The notes under the pieces were generated by a model. It was not told where the DNA came from, made no database searches, and saw nothing but the letters and a program-made list of their open reading frames with translations. A stretch of 64,000 nt of DNA from assembly GCF_031326345.1 (NCBI RefSeq), contig NZ_CP133671.1:5394001-5458000 (forward strand), written 5' to 3'. A program made the translations under genes and the position numbers. Origin of the DNA: Aureispira sp. CCB-E. Lineage in GTDB: Bacteria > Bacteroidota > Bacteroidia > Chitinophagales > Saprospiraceae. Shown here piece by piece: positions 44,900 to 53,995 of the stretch. Position 1 is the first letter of the stretch; every line of letters starts with the position of its first letter.

Positions 44900-47068
44900 A
44901 TGAAAAAACAATTATTTTTAATTTTTATAATTTCTTTTTTAGGAATGCCCATTACATATGGAATTAATGGCATTTCTATTTTAGCTAGTCGTTCTCTTTT
45001 AGAGAATAGACTGGTTCAAAAATCAGTAGACGATTGTGTCATTTTATTAAAAAAAGCATGCCAATGTGAAGTTAAAATCAACGATCGCTCTCAAGAAATT
45101 CTTTTATTCTTGCCCGATATTGATACCAACAATGTTGCTTCTTATTCTACTTATGCCAACAAAAGGTTAGCGTATCCCATGATTGACTACCCTGTTCATG
45201 AATATACTTGGACTTCTAAACGTGTTCAACAACAAATTCACTTAGAATTGAGCACACCAAGTTTTTTAGGTGTTAGTTTTGGACTATATGGTTTGCTGCA
45301 AGAACAATTATGGTTTTCGTTTTACCATACTAAAGAAACGATTATTCCCGACTTAAAGTTTTGGCCTTTGACAGAAAACTTTTCTTGGACGGCTACCCCT
45401 CGTTTTGGGAAAAAAGGTTTTCACTTACATACCATGCACCCTTTAGAACTTACCGAACCCTTACTAAACCCAAGCTGTCCAAATGGTATTCAACAGATTA
45501 AAGAATATATTGATTGGTTGGTACGCAACCAACAAAACTATTTTGAATTTAATTTACTAGAACAAGAAGATTTAGAACATTGGGTGCAGTATATCAAACC
45601 TGCTGTGGACTATGCGCATTCTAGAGGAATTTTAGTTGGTCTAGATTTAAGTTTGCACATGACACAGCAAAAAGCTTTTATGCTATACAAGAACTTTCCA
45701 GCTTCTTTCCAAAGTGCCAAACAACAAATTGCTAAAAATCTGGAAATATTATTTATTTGTCCGTGGGATGTGATTGCCATGGAAGCCTCTACCACAGAAT
45801 TCACCCAAGGTAACGCTTCCAAAGTTCAAGAACTACAATTGTATGTAACCGATCTTATCAAAAACAAACACCACGCACATTTGGCTGGTCGCCAACATGT
45901 TGTCAAACAGGATAAGATGCTTAGTAAAGCTACATCTACAGATAGCCTTACCCCAACGCAACAAGCACTTGATGCCAATAGAGCTACTTTCATTCATACG
46001 GTCATGTTTTATGGCTTGGTTGACAAAAAAGCTCCTGTATATGAAAATGAAAATTTGCTACACTTACTAGACTTGCTTCAAGAAGAACAAAAAGTCCGTG
46101 AAACTTGGTATTACCCCGAATCTGCATATTGGATTACTTTTGACAATTCAGTGCCAATGCTACTCACACCTTATTTAGAAACAAGATTAGCAGATATTTT
46201 GTTGATGGATTCCCTAAATGTTGAGGGACATCTAACCTTTAGTTCTGGCTGGGAATGGGGCTATTGGTTGATTGATTGGAGTATAGCAAGATGGTCTTGG
46301 GAACATACTTTTAATGAAAGAGTTATTCAACCTAGACCCACTCAGTTTTTAGCGGATATTTTTCAAAATCAAGCTATTGTAGATCATTTAAACACACTAA
46401 ATAGACTACAAACAAACTATATTAAAGAGCAAGAACTAATTCGCTACATGGTAGCGCAAACCGTCACGGACGAGCTACCCGATTTCCTAGCATTGGAGTT
46501 GCATCCACGCCCCGAAAAAAGTTATCGATGGATGCGAAAAAAAGCCAATAAGGATGATATTCGCATTCTTCACAAAAAAGCTATTGATCCACTATTAGAA
46601 TTTGCAACACTTAGTGATGCGATTATCACAGACCTAAGTTCTAATAAATACTTATTAAGTCCTGCACAAAATAAGTTGCTACAAGAATTGACATATGGAC
46701 TAAGTATTACTAGTCTTAGAGCAAAACACAAAGCTCATACCTTGTCCTTTCTATTGGGTAAACGCCAAGAAATGTTAGATAAAGAGAGCCTTCCTAATCT
46801 CCAAGATTATATAGAACAAGCCCAAACAATTCGACTTGAAGCACAAGCCTTGGTCAATAAACAAGAGCAACATTACCGTTATCCACTAGAATATATTGCT
46901 CGCCCAATAGACCATGGAGGGAGTACCGCTTATGACTTTGGTTATTTATACCCTGTTAGTAATCTACATTTTTGGAAACGAGAAGAAGAACAAATTATTC
47001 AAAATAAGTATGGTCCTTTTTTCATGTCCATCTGGGATGTTCCTAGAATTCTAGGTATCGTAGATTAA
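44900..47068 (+). CDS. Large secreted protein, glycoside-hydrolase-like, specificity unknown
   Basis: ATG at 44900 starts a signal peptide (MKKQLFLIFIISFLGMPITYG); the upstream ATT-initiated extension is rejected. The first 130 residues look like the small alpha/beta domain found before the TIM barrel in GH20, GH67 and GH115 enzymes (ILLFLPDIDT, LGVSFGLYGLLQEQLWFSFY). A barrel-like part follows with GFHLHTMHPLELTEP, QNYFEFNLLEQEDL and YAHSRGILVGLDLSLHM, then long helices containing ETWYYPESAYWITFDNSVPM and SSGWEWGYWLIDWSIARWSW. Many acidic and aromatic residues suit carbohydrate binding. I cannot place it in a named family, and no catalytic pair is proven. No polysaccharide-utilisation genes surround it. 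Confidence 0.6.
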   Translation: MKKQLFLIFIISFLGMPITYGINGISILASRSLLENRLVQKSVDDCVILLKKACQCEVKINDRSQEILLFLPDIDTNNVASYSTYANKRLAYPMIDYPVHEYTWTSKRVQQQIHLELSTPSFLGVSFGLYGLLQEQLWFSFYHTKETIIPDLKFWPLTENFSWTATPRFGKKGFHLHTMHPLELTEPLLNPSCPNGIQQIKEYIDWLVRNQQNYFEFNLLEQEDLEHWVQYIKPAVDYAHSRGILVGLDLSLHMTQQKAFMLYKNFPASFQSAKQQIAKNLEILFICPWDVIAMEASTTEFTQGNASKVQELQLYVTDLIKNKHHAHLAGRQHVVKQDKMLSKATSTDSLTPTQQALDANRATFIHTVMFYGLVDKKAPVYENENLLHLLDLLQEEQKVRETWYYPESAYWITFDNSVPMLLTPYLETRLADILLMDSLNVEGHLTFSSGWEWGYWLIDWSIARWSWEHTFNERVIQPRPTQFLADIFQNQAIVDHLNTLNRLQTNYIKEQELIRYMVAQTVTDELPDFLALELHPRPEKSYRWMRKKANKDDIRILHKKAIDPLLEFATLSDAIITDLSSNKYLLSPAQNKLLQELTYGLSITSLRAKHKAHTLSFLLGKRQEMLDKESLPNLQDYIEQAQTIRLEAQALVNKQEQHYRYPLEYIARPIDHGGSTAYDFGYLYPVSNLHFWKREEEQIIQNKYGPFFMSIWDVPRILGIVD

Positions 47069-47214
47069 CTTTCTATTTAGAATCAATTTAAAGATGGATA
47101 GATGTCTGTCTTTATAAAGTGAAAAATCGAGTATTTTTCTTATTTTAACCTCCAAATTCAAAATCAATCAATCGTGCAGTTTATTTTATTTGCACAAAAC
47201 ATAAGAAATCAATC

Positions 47215-48009
47215 ATGGATAATAAGAAATTGAATGTGCCAATTATGGCAGATTTGCATGCAGAAGGAAAGAAACCAGAAGTCTTGTTTTGGGTAGGTTG
47301 TGCAGGAAGTTTTGATCAAAGAGCTCAAAAAATTACCGTAGCATTCTGTAAAATTTTAAATGAGTTGAATATTAACTACGCGATCTTGGGCAAAGAGGAG
47401 TCTTGCACGGGCGATCCAGCACGTCGAGCAGGAAACGAATTTGCCTTTCAAATGAAGGCACAAGAAAATATCATGGTTCTAAACACTTATGAAGTGAGTA
47501 GAATTGTAACCACTTGCCCACACTGTTTTAATATTTTGAAAAATGAATATCCTAAAATAGGAATGTACGATGCTCAAGTAATGCACCATTCCCAATATCT
47601 ACAACAATTGATAGACAATGGTCAATTAAAAGTAGATGGCGGTGCCTTCCAAGGTAAAACCATTACGTATCACGATTCTTGTTATTTAGGCCGCGCCAAT
47701 GAGGTTTACGAAGCGCCTCGAAATGTTTTAAAAGAATTGGATGCCAACTTAGCAGAAATGGCTGACAACAAATCAAAAGGTCTTTGTTGTGGTGCTGGTG
47801 GTGCCCAAATGTTTAAAGAAGATGAAAAAGGCGACCGACGCATTAATTCTGCTCGTACCGACCAAGTTTTAGATACAAATCCTAATATTGTAGCTGCCAA
47901 TTGTCCATTCTGTATTACTATGTTGCAAGATGGCTTAAAAGAACGCGAAAAACAAGATGTAATGGTACTTGATTTGTCGGAATTGATTGTTCAATCTAAT
48001 AATTTGTAA
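47215..48009 (+). CDS. (Fe-S)-binding protein with two CCG domains (HdrD/LutA-like)
   Basis: A 264-aa cytoplasmic protein with two cysteine-rich CCG domains of the kind found in heterodisulfide reductase subunit D, GlpC and LutA. Visible motifs: LFWVGCAGSFDQRAQK, LGKEESCTGDPARRAGNEF, VTTCPHCFNILKNEYP in the first half; YHDSCYLGRANEVYEAPRNV, GLCCGAGGAQMF and NCPFCITMLQDGL in the second. It lacks the N-terminal ferredoxin-type 4Fe-4S domain of full-length homologues. In Bacteroidota this gene usually sits next to a membrane-bound 4Fe-4S protein, not seen here, and the small protein encoded 3 bp downstream. An electron-transfer role is likely; the partners are unknown. Confidence 0.9.
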   Translation: MDNKKLNVPIMADLHAEGKKPEVLFWVGCAGSFDQRAQKITVAFCKILNELNINYAILGKEESCTGDPARRAGNEFAFQMKAQENIMVLNTYEVSRIVTTCPHCFNILKNEYPKIGMYDAQVMHHSQYLQQLIDNGQLKVDGGAFQGKTITYHDSCYLGRANEVYEAPRNVLKELDANLAEMADNKSKGLCCGAGGAQMFKEDEKGDRRINSARTDQVLDTNPNIVAANCPFCITMLQDGLKEREKQDVMVLDLSELIVQSNNL

Positions 48010-48012
48010 ACA

Positions 48013-48495
48013 ATGGTTGACTATCAAGAATTACCAACAACATCTAGAGTATGGATTTATCAATCCAACCGTGCTTTTTCAGATGCTCAAACGCAGGAAA
48101 TAGAAAAAAAACTACATCAATTTGTAGCTCATTGGCAAAGCCACGGCGCCGCCGTTAAAGCTTGGGCGGGCATTCGTTACAATCGCTTTGTCATTTTCGT
48201 AGTAGATGAAGCTCACGAAGCACCAAGCGGTTGTTCTATTGATTCGTCAGTTGCCATTATCAAAGAGATTGAGCAGGCAATGGAGGTCAATATGTTTGAT
48301 CGCCTTAATTTTGCTTATAAAGTAGATGACTCTACGGTAGAATCCGCTGATAGAGAGGATTTTTCTGTTCTATATCAAAGTAATAAAATTAATGATTCTA
48401 CCATTGTCTTTAATAATTTGGTGACGACCAAAGCCGACTTAGAAAGCAAATGGGAAGTTGCTCTTGGAACATCTTGGCACGCTAATATGGTTTAA
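48013..48495 (+). CDS. Conserved hypothetical protein of the Bacteroidota 'ABC transporter ATPase' misnamed family
   Basis: A 160-aa soluble protein starting 3 bp after the CCG-domain gene stop, so almost surely co-translated. It contains RVWIYQSNRAFSDAQTQEIE, FVAHWQSHGAAVKAWAGIRY, RFVIFVVDEAHEAPSGCSID and a C-terminal WEVALGTSWHANMV. It has no Walker A, Walker B or signature motif; homologues are often labelled 'ABC transporter ATPase' in databases, which this sequence does not support. DEAHEAPSGCSIDSS may be an active or ligand site because it groups acidic, His, Cys and Ser residues. Function unknown; a link with the Fe-S protein is likely. Confidence 0.8.
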   Translation: MVDYQELPTTSRVWIYQSNRAFSDAQTQEIEKKLHQFVAHWQSHGAAVKAWAGIRYNRFVIFVVDEAHEAPSGCSIDSSVAIIKEIEQAMEVNMFDRLNFAYKVDDSTVESADREDFSVLYQSNKINDSTIVFNNLVTTKADLESKWEVALGTSWHANMV

Positions 48496-48536
48496 AAAAT
48501 CTTTCTTTCTTTAGAAATATTAATAAAAGTTGAAAG

Positions 48537-48573
48537 GCTCAATATCTTAGATGATGTTGAGCTTTTTTATTTT
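48537..48573 (+). terminator. Rho-independent terminator after the CCG / 160-aa gene pair
   Basis: GCTCAA (48537-48542) pairs with TTGAGC (48557-48562), extended by a weaker inner pairing, followed by a run of six T and TATTTTT. It lies about 40 bp after the stop. Confidence 0.85.
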
Positions 48574-48794
48574 TAGCTGCTTTAGTTATCCAAATTTTAT
48601 ATCGAAAAAATTAAAAAAGTCATTTATTACCATCAAAAAAAACTTTTTTTGCGTTAAAAAAACTTTAAATCTGCCTAAAATTTAAACTTTTATTTCACAC
48701 AAAAAACCCGTTCAAAAATAAAATAAACCTTTGCATTTTTCTTGATTATCAATTACATTTTACATCTATTCAAAACAAAACTACACCCACTGCT

Positions 48795-48905
48795 ATGTCA
48801 CAAATGCAATACAAAAAACTAAAAGCAAGCGGTAATACTTTTGTTTTTCTTCCATTAATTGGTGTAATTACAAAATGTAAGAAAAAAATTAAATTATTTA
48901 TTTAA
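48795..48905 (+). CDS. Possible 36-residue ORF in the leader of the CHAT locus
   Basis: ATG at 48795, TAA at 48903-48905. Encodes MSQMQYKKLKASGNTFVFLP followed by LIGVITKCKKKIKLFI: a hydrophobic middle with basic ends, like a small membrane-active or regulatory peptide. It lies about 70 bp before the first small partner gene, in the same direction. Chance is a real possibility in such AT-rich DNA. Confidence 0.2.
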   Translation: MSQMQYKKLKASGNTFVFLPLIGVITKCKKKIKLFI

Positions 48906-48973
48906 CGAATAGGTAACAAGGAACACACACCAATACATTTCGTCCCCGTTGCCTTACAAACCCCTAATAAGTT

Positions 48974-49657
48974 ATGGCTATTCAACGTCGTGGAAGGTTA
49001 AGAAAATCACTTACAAATCCAAGTAAGTATAAAGTTGTTATTATTGTTGGCGATGACTCTGAAGAGGATATAGTAAAGACTGTAGATGTCTCTATTCCTA
49101 CTATAGAAAATCAACCCATTCCCTCTCCTAATGAAATGACATTACCTCTAAAAGTCACTAAAGAAAATGGAGATAAAAAATTTGTGTTCAGCGACTTAAC
49201 ATTTAGTGACAATGCTGTAAACTTTTCATATCCTGTAACTAGTGTTATGAAAGATGTCAACAACAAACAAGTTGGAGAACCATTAACCGTAACACTACAA
49301 GTAGAAGATAGTCGAGATGCTAGAGTTCGAAATGTCACTATCAGAGAAGTAAAACCTGAACAATTTAGATTAAGATTGGTCGTTGTTGGTGATCACGAAG
49401 ATAATATTGTTTCTGCAGAGGTTATTTTTTCTGACTATTCTGGTCCAGAACCAATTCCTACAGAACTTTTGCTAACAGATCCTATTATAAAGGATAGCAA
49501 AAAAATCTTTAAAGACAATACTTTAAATTTTGATGATCCCTCTGCTGCTGCGGATCAAATCTATTATTTAGTAGTTGATTTAAAGGATGCCGAAGGCAAT
49601 TCACTTGGCTCTACAGAATACACCGTAGTAGTTGAAGGTTTAGAAGTAGAAGCATAA
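48974..49657 (+). CDS. Two-repeat beta-sandwich-like protein, candidate partner of CHAT protease 1
   Basis: A 227-aa protein with no signal peptide and a very basic start (MAIQRRGRLRKSLTNPSKYK). Two tandem domains of about 95 residues follow: repeat A (21-112: VVIIVGDDSEEDIV, DVSIPTIENQPIPSP, LTFSDNAVNFSYPV, GEPLTVTLQVE) and repeat B (about 131-227: LVVVGDHEDNIVS, EPIPTELLLTD, NTLNFDDPSAAADQ, GSTEYTVVVEG). The alternating hydrophobic strands suggest an Ig-like or fibronectin-like fold. The single-domain protein at 53531 is clearly homologous to repeat A. Both precede a TPR-CHAT gene. A substrate, inhibitor or sensor role for the CHAT protein is inferred from this repeated arrangement. I know no named family for it. 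Confidence 0.75.
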   Translation: MAIQRRGRLRKSLTNPSKYKVVIIVGDDSEEDIVKTVDVSIPTIENQPIPSPNEMTLPLKVTKENGDKKFVFSDLTFSDNAVNFSYPVTSVMKDVNNKQVGEPLTVTLQVEDSRDARVRNVTIREVKPEQFRLRLVVVGDHEDNIVSAEVIFSDYSGPEPIPTELLLTDPIIKDSKKIFKDNTLNFDDPSAAADQIYYLVVDLKDAEGNSLGSTEYTVVVEGLEVEA

Positions 49658-49681
49658 ACTATTCTTCAAACAAAAAATACG

Positions 49682-49722
49682 AAAAGCCATCTCTACCATA
49701 AAATAGGGATGGCTTTTTTTGT
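49682..49722 (+). terminator. Terminator between the small gene and CHAT gene 1
   Basis: AAAAGCCATCTCTA (49682-49695) pairs with TAGGGATGGCTTTT (49704-49717), 14 bp with one G-U pair and an 8-nt loop, followed by further T. It lies 25 bp after the small gene and about 130 bp before the protease gene. Confidence 0.88.
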
Positions 49723-49846
49723 TATTTTATACAGAAAGTAAGTATTTTGCTCCTCTTCTACTAAATTTTTTTATTAGAATTTAACATTCTTGCAATTTTA
49801 TGTATTTTTCATAAATCATTCCTGTAGCACTACAAATACCCACTCT

Positions 49847-52800
49847 ATGAATATGCAGATTAAAATAAGTATTACTTTCATCTTTTTTTTCTTGGTTATT
49901 AGTAGCATTTACTCTTTTCAAGAATCCCCTTATACTCCAGAGCTACAAAAAAAATTAACCGTTGAGAAAAAAAAAGCAGAGGAATTGATGGATAAAGGTT
50001 TATGGGATGAATCTATCCAAGCATATAAATCAGTCCAACAAAAATACTTCAGCTTGGGATTAAAGTCAATTGCTACTGATGTATATGAGGACATTTTAAT
50101 CGTTATTGTTCTACGAGATGATTTGGATATAGCAGAAAAACGTGAGATAATAGAAAATATAAAACGTAATGACTCTAATCCTAATCTAACAGGCATCTAC
50201 TATGGTGCTTTAGCCCATTTATTTACTTTTTATGGTGAAATAGATTCCATAAATTCATACTATGAAAAAGCCTCTCTATTATATCAACAACAGAAACGTT
50301 ATATATTAGAAGGTAATCTGAATACAACTTTAGCTTTTGAGTTTTACATGTTGGACAATTTACAGCAATCTGAATTATTTTTAAAAAAAGCAGAAAAAAT
50401 TTTAAATAAAAAGCTAAAACCCAATAATCTAGATTTGTTAACAATCTATAACGTTCAAACTATGGTTTACCATGGTCTTGCCAAATACGATAAAGCATTA
50501 AAAGCAAATCTTACTAGTATCAAAACATTAAAAAGTGCCCCATCTACCACTCCTTTGATTTTAGCTTATGAATATAACAACCTTGCTACAATTTATGGCG
50601 CATTAAAGGATTATAACAATTCTCTAGACTACTATCAGAAAGCTCTTAATTTAATTAAATCAGGCAATTACCCCCCCGAAGAATTAGCCATCTATGTATT
50701 TAATATTGGAGCTACATACGCAGAGCAAGAAAAATTTTCTCTAGCAAAAGAGGCTTTTCTAGAATCCTTATCTTACCTTAATTCCTCCAAAGAAAGAAAC
50801 AAAGATATTTTAGTCGACTATATCAATAATTACCATCAAATTGCCGTTTGTTATCAACAAGATAATAACTTAGATTCCGCATTATTTTATATACAAAAAG
50901 CTGAAGATATTAATCAAAAGTATCCCTATAGAATATCAGCTACATATAAAATATTAAGTCAAATTGCCCTAGCCCAAAAGGAATTTGGCAAAGCAAAAGA
51001 ATATGCCTTAAAATCAATACAGAAAAGTAAAGAAGCCTATGGTGAAAAAAATACTATTTTAAATATTTCATACAACACGCTAAGTGACATAAATATAGCC
51101 GAAAACAACTACCAAGAAGCTCTGTTCAATACCCAAAAAGCATTAGAAGCCATTAGCTTAAATTTTTCGGATCCCAAAGGAGTGAGTAATCCTAAATTGG
51201 CAGATGTTTTAAACAAAGGAGAATTATTGTCTACCTTAAGAAGGAAACTCAGTATCCTCAAACAACTTTACAAGCAAGGCGATCCTTTGGTAACAGGAGA
51301 TGATGTTTTTGGGACGGCTAAATTGACCGCAGAAGCCTTGGAGCAAATGAACCGAAAGATGAAAGATGTTAATTCTAAACGAGGTTCATTAAATCGACAA
51401 GCTTTGCCTTTATTTGAAGCGGCTATTTCTTCTGCCTTGGAAGTTGCCAATAAAACAGGTGATGAAAAATACATTAACGAGGCATTTATGCTATCAGAAC
51501 GTAGTAAGTCTATGTTAATGGCTGATGCCATGCAAGGAGCGATTGCCTCTAGTTTGGGTGGTATCCCTGATAGCTTGTTAAAAAAATTGGATGACCTGCA
51601 AGAAGCGTTGGCAGATGCCGAAAAACAACGTTTTGAAGCTAAAACAGCGGGGAATACAGCCAAAGAAAAAGAAATGGAAGCTGCTGTTTTTGACTGTAAA
51701 CACCACTTAAATTTACTAGAACATAGTTTAGAGGAGCAGTACCCTAAGTACAAAACGTTAAAAATGAAATCTTCTGTGGCATCTGTTCAAGATATCCAAG
51801 ATGTCCTAAGTCCTAAAACTATCTTCATTGAGTATTTTGAAGGAGAAAATGATATCTACGCCTTTGCCATTACTAAAAAAGGAGTGTCTGTAGAAGTCAT
51901 TGCCAAAGAGGAAGATTTTAAATTAAATATTTTCAGCTTCCAGAAGTCGTTGATGGACATCAAAGCTTTTACTGCTCAACCTGGCATTGTCTACAATGCA
52001 TTTGTCAAAAAATCGCACTATTTTTATTCCAAACTAATTCAAAATGCCGTTAAAGAAACAGCAGAAAGATTGATTATTGTCCCTGACGGGCAGTTGGGAT
52101 ATTTGCCATTTGAGGTGTTGATTACTCAAGAAATGCCTCTATTAAAACAAGGAACCGACCAAGGAGCTGACTTTTCTACCCTTCCTTATTTGCTGCGTGA
52201 TTATAAGGTTAGTTACAACTATTCAGGGACGCTTCTAATGGCTCAACAGGCTAAAAAAGAAAATATTATCAATGGCAATATTCTGGCATTGGCTCCTTCC
52301 TACGCCCCTACTGAAATGCCCAATTGGCGTGAAAAAAGAGAAGTAGAATTGAGAAAAACATTGATCGAGCTTCCTGGTGCTGTTAATGAAGTCAGCAAAT
52401 TGGAAGAATTATATGCTGGTCAATTTTATATTGGTCAACAAGCCAATGAGACGATATTCAAAACATCTGCGCCTAAACATGGTATTTTACATTTGGCCAT
52501 GCATGGCTTGGTGGATCAAAAAGACCCAGAGTATTCAGGCTTAGCATTAACCGAAGACCAAAGCAAAGAGGAAGATAATTTTTTGTATGCCTATGAAATT
52601 AAACAATTAGGACTTCAAGCAGGCTTGGTTGTCTTGAGTGCTTGTGAAACAGGAATTGGCAAATACCAACGTGGTGAAGGAGTCGTTAGTATTGGTCGTG
52701 GATTTATGTATGCTGGCGCCCCCTCTTTGTTGATGACATTATGGAGTTTGAACGATCAATCTGGCGCTGCTATTATTGAACAATTTTATCACAATTTAAG

Positions 52801-53026
52801 CCAAGGGATGGAAAAAGATGAAGCCATTCGTCAAGCCAAATTATTTTATTTGGACAACTATCCTAATGAATATACCCATCCCTTTATGTGGGCTGCTTTT
52901 GTTCAAGTAGGTGACTACTCTAGCATTAAAATAAATCATAAAAAAAATTGGAACTATTATATAATAGGAACTGTTATATTTTTGTTAATATCATTTTTTT
53001 TACTTATCTTAAAAAAACAGAAATAA
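49847..53026 (+). CDS. Exported TPR-CHAT cysteine protease-like protein 1
   Basis: ATG at 49847 (or 49853) opens a signal peptide (MQIKISITFIFFFLVISSIYSF); the frame reaches back only to a TTG at 49790. Residues about 60-470 are tetratricopeptide-type helix pairs (YNNLATIYGALKDYNNSLDY, IAVCYQQDNNLDSALFYIQK). A helical linker precedes the CHAT domain (about 690-1020). The caspase-like dyad is present: His886 in HLAMHGLVD and Cys933 in LSACETGIG, with the GEGVVSIGRGFMYAGAPSLL and TLWSLNDQS regions. A C-terminal membrane helix (YIIGTVIFLLISFFLLIL) ends in basic residues, placing the TPR and CHAT parts in the periplasm if the signal peptide is used. CHAT proteins are caspase/separase relatives; the substrate is unknown. 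Confidence 0.9.
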   Translation: MNMQIKISITFIFFFLVISSIYSFQESPYTPELQKKLTVEKKKAEELMDKGLWDESIQAYKSVQQKYFSLGLKSIATDVYEDILIVIVLRDDLDIAEKREIIENIKRNDSNPNLTGIYYGALAHLFTFYGEIDSINSYYEKASLLYQQQKRYILEGNLNTTLAFEFYMLDNLQQSELFLKKAEKILNKKLKPNNLDLLTIYNVQTMVYHGLAKYDKALKANLTSIKTLKSAPSTTPLILAYEYNNLATIYGALKDYNNSLDYYQKALNLIKSGNYPPEELAIYVFNIGATYAEQEKFSLAKEAFLESLSYLNSSKERNKDILVDYINNYHQIAVCYQQDNNLDSALFYIQKAEDINQKYPYRISATYKILSQIALAQKEFGKAKEYALKSIQKSKEAYGEKNTILNISYNTLSDINIAENNYQEALFNTQKALEAISLNFSDPKGVSNPKLADVLNKGELLSTLRRKLSILKQLYKQGDPLVTGDDVFGTAKLTAEALEQMNRKMKDVNSKRGSLNRQALPLFEAAISSALEVANKTGDEKYINEAFMLSERSKSMLMADAMQGAIASSLGGIPDSLLKKLDDLQEALADAEKQRFEAKTAGNTAKEKEMEAAVFDCKHHLNLLEHSLEEQYPKYKTLKMKSSVASVQDIQDVLSPKTIFIEYFEGENDIYAFAITKKGVSVEVIAKEEDFKLNIFSFQKSLMDIKAFTAQPGIVYNAFVKKSHYFYSKLIQNAVKETAERLIIVPDGQLGYLPFEVLITQEMPLLKQGTDQGADFSTLPYLLRDYKVSYNYSGTLLMAQQAKKENIINGNILALAPSYAPTEMPNWREKREVELRKTLIELPGAVNEVSKLEELYAGQFYIGQQANETIFKTSAPKHGILHLAMHGLVDQKDPEYSGLALTEDQSKEEDNFLYAYEIKQLGLQAGLVVLSACETGIGKYQRGEGVVSIGRGFMYAGAPSLLMTLWSLNDQSGAAIIEQFYHNLSQGMEKDEAIRQAKLFYLDNYPNEYTHPFMWAAFVQVGDYSSIKINHKKNWNYYIIGTVIFLLISFFLLILKKQK

Positions 53027-53530
53027 TGTATAAGGCAATTTAACCCCTAATTTAAAGTTGCCTGTTTCCCTGTTTAATTTAATACTTCTAAAATTTATCT
53101 TCTCCTTCGTCCACTATTTATATTAGGAAAGATTGATTTTAGAAACTGTTTTGTAATACAAATATATCCCCTATGTTTCTTCTAGACGAGAATCATAACA
53201 CTCCCTTGTTGTTATGGTTGATGAAATATTTTTGGTGTGTTAATCAACAATCACTCAACTCAAGCAGTGCATTGTTTCACTCCATTATACAACAACAACT
53301 TATTTTCTCTACTCGTACCCAACTAAAACTCAATAAGACAATATGCTCATTGGCACCTTCTCTTGTGCCTTATCCACAGATAATACCTCCACTCTATTCA
53401 CAGAGTTGGAGTCGCTTTATGATCATAAACACATCGATTCCAAACCTTATTTTTTCACTTAGTTCTAAAAAATAAAGCTAAGAGCTAAACAAATAAAACA
53501 CATTTAAAAACATAGAAAACTTAAACAATT
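53027..53530. other. Intergenic region between the two CHAT modules
   Basis: About 500 bp. It contains the hairpin at 53033-53063 and a 100-codon plus-strand frame (53173-53475) rich in Ser, Leu and Gln that I do not accept as a gene. A promoter for the second small gene should lie here. Confidence 0.45.
53033..53063 (+). terminator. Hairpin after CHAT gene 1
   Basis: AGGCAATTTAA (53033-53043) and TTTAAAGTTGCCT (53051-53063) pair with a small bulge just after the stop. Only scattered T follow, so it is a weaker terminator candidate. Confidence 0.55.
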
Positions 53531-53875
53531 ATGGCTTACGTACGAAACATGAAAGCAAAAAGAGGGGCTAATACCTCTACCAAAACAAAAGTTACTGTAG
53601 TAGTGGGAGAAGACAATAGCAAGTCTGTAAAATCCGTTCAAGTATACATTCCTACTATTCCAAACCAACCTACTCCTGAACCAGAAAATATTGTCCTTTA
53701 TTTTGAAAGAATGGAAGGAGACGATCGAATTTTTTCTTATGATAATTTGAATTTCAGCTCTGATCCTGTAGATTTTACTTACGAAATGACAGCAACAATG
53801 AAAGATGGTTCTGGTGGTACTATTGGCAGCCCTTATAGCCAAGCCGTTCAGATAGAAGCTGAAGTTCTGGTTTAA
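53531..53875 (+). CDS. One-repeat beta-sandwich-like protein, candidate partner of CHAT protease 2
   Basis: A 114-aa protein with a basic start (MAYVRNMKAKRGANTSTKTK) and no signal peptide. It aligns along its length with repeat A of the 227-aa protein at 48974: VTVVVGEDNSKSVKSVQV with VVIIVGDDSEEDIVKTVDV, YIPTIPNQPTPEPENI with SIPTIENQPIPSPNEM, LNFSSDPVDFTYEM with LTFSDNAVNFSYPV, and MKDGSGGTIGSP with MKDVNNKQVGEP. It sits 199 bp before CHAT gene 2 with a hairpin between, the same layout as the first module. Function unknown; partner of the CHAT protein by inference. Confidence 0.75.
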   Translation: MAYVRNMKAKRGANTSTKTKVTVVVGEDNSKSVKSVQVYIPTIPNQPTPEPENIVLYFERMEGDDRIFSYDNLNFSSDPVDFTYEMTATMKDGSGGTIGSPYSQAVQIEAEVLV

Positions 53876-53955
53876 AATTCAAAAAAATAGTTTGTTAAAA
53901 ATTAGCAATCCTATTTTTCCCTGACTAAGAATAATAAAAATCAAAATAAATATAC

Positions 53956-53995
53956 AAAGCTATCTCCTTTTCAAGAGATAGCTTTATATTTGTAT
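53956..53995 (+). terminator. Hairpin between the small gene and CHAT gene 2
   Basis: AAAGCTATCTC (53956-53966) and GAGATAGCTTT (53975-53985) form a perfect 11-bp stem with an 8-nt loop, followed by TATATTTGT. It lies about 80 bp after the small gene and mirrors the terminator at 49682-49722. Confidence 0.8.

Larger units (their letters stand above)
48496..48973. other. Leader region of the CHAT locus
   Basis: About 480 bp of very AT-rich sequence between a terminator (48537-48573) and the first small CHAT-associated gene. AACCTTTG at 48726-48733 resembles a Bacteroidota -7 element but has no clear -33 partner. A 36-codon ORF lies at 48795-48905. Confidence 0.45.

Noticed and set aside
53173-53475. 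100-codon plus-strand ORF between CHAT gene 1 and the second small gene
   Set aside because: Composition (Ser, Leu, Gln, Ile rich, no domain, no repeat or signal) looks like AT-rich intergenic DNA read in one frame; no resemblance to the small CHAT-associated family.
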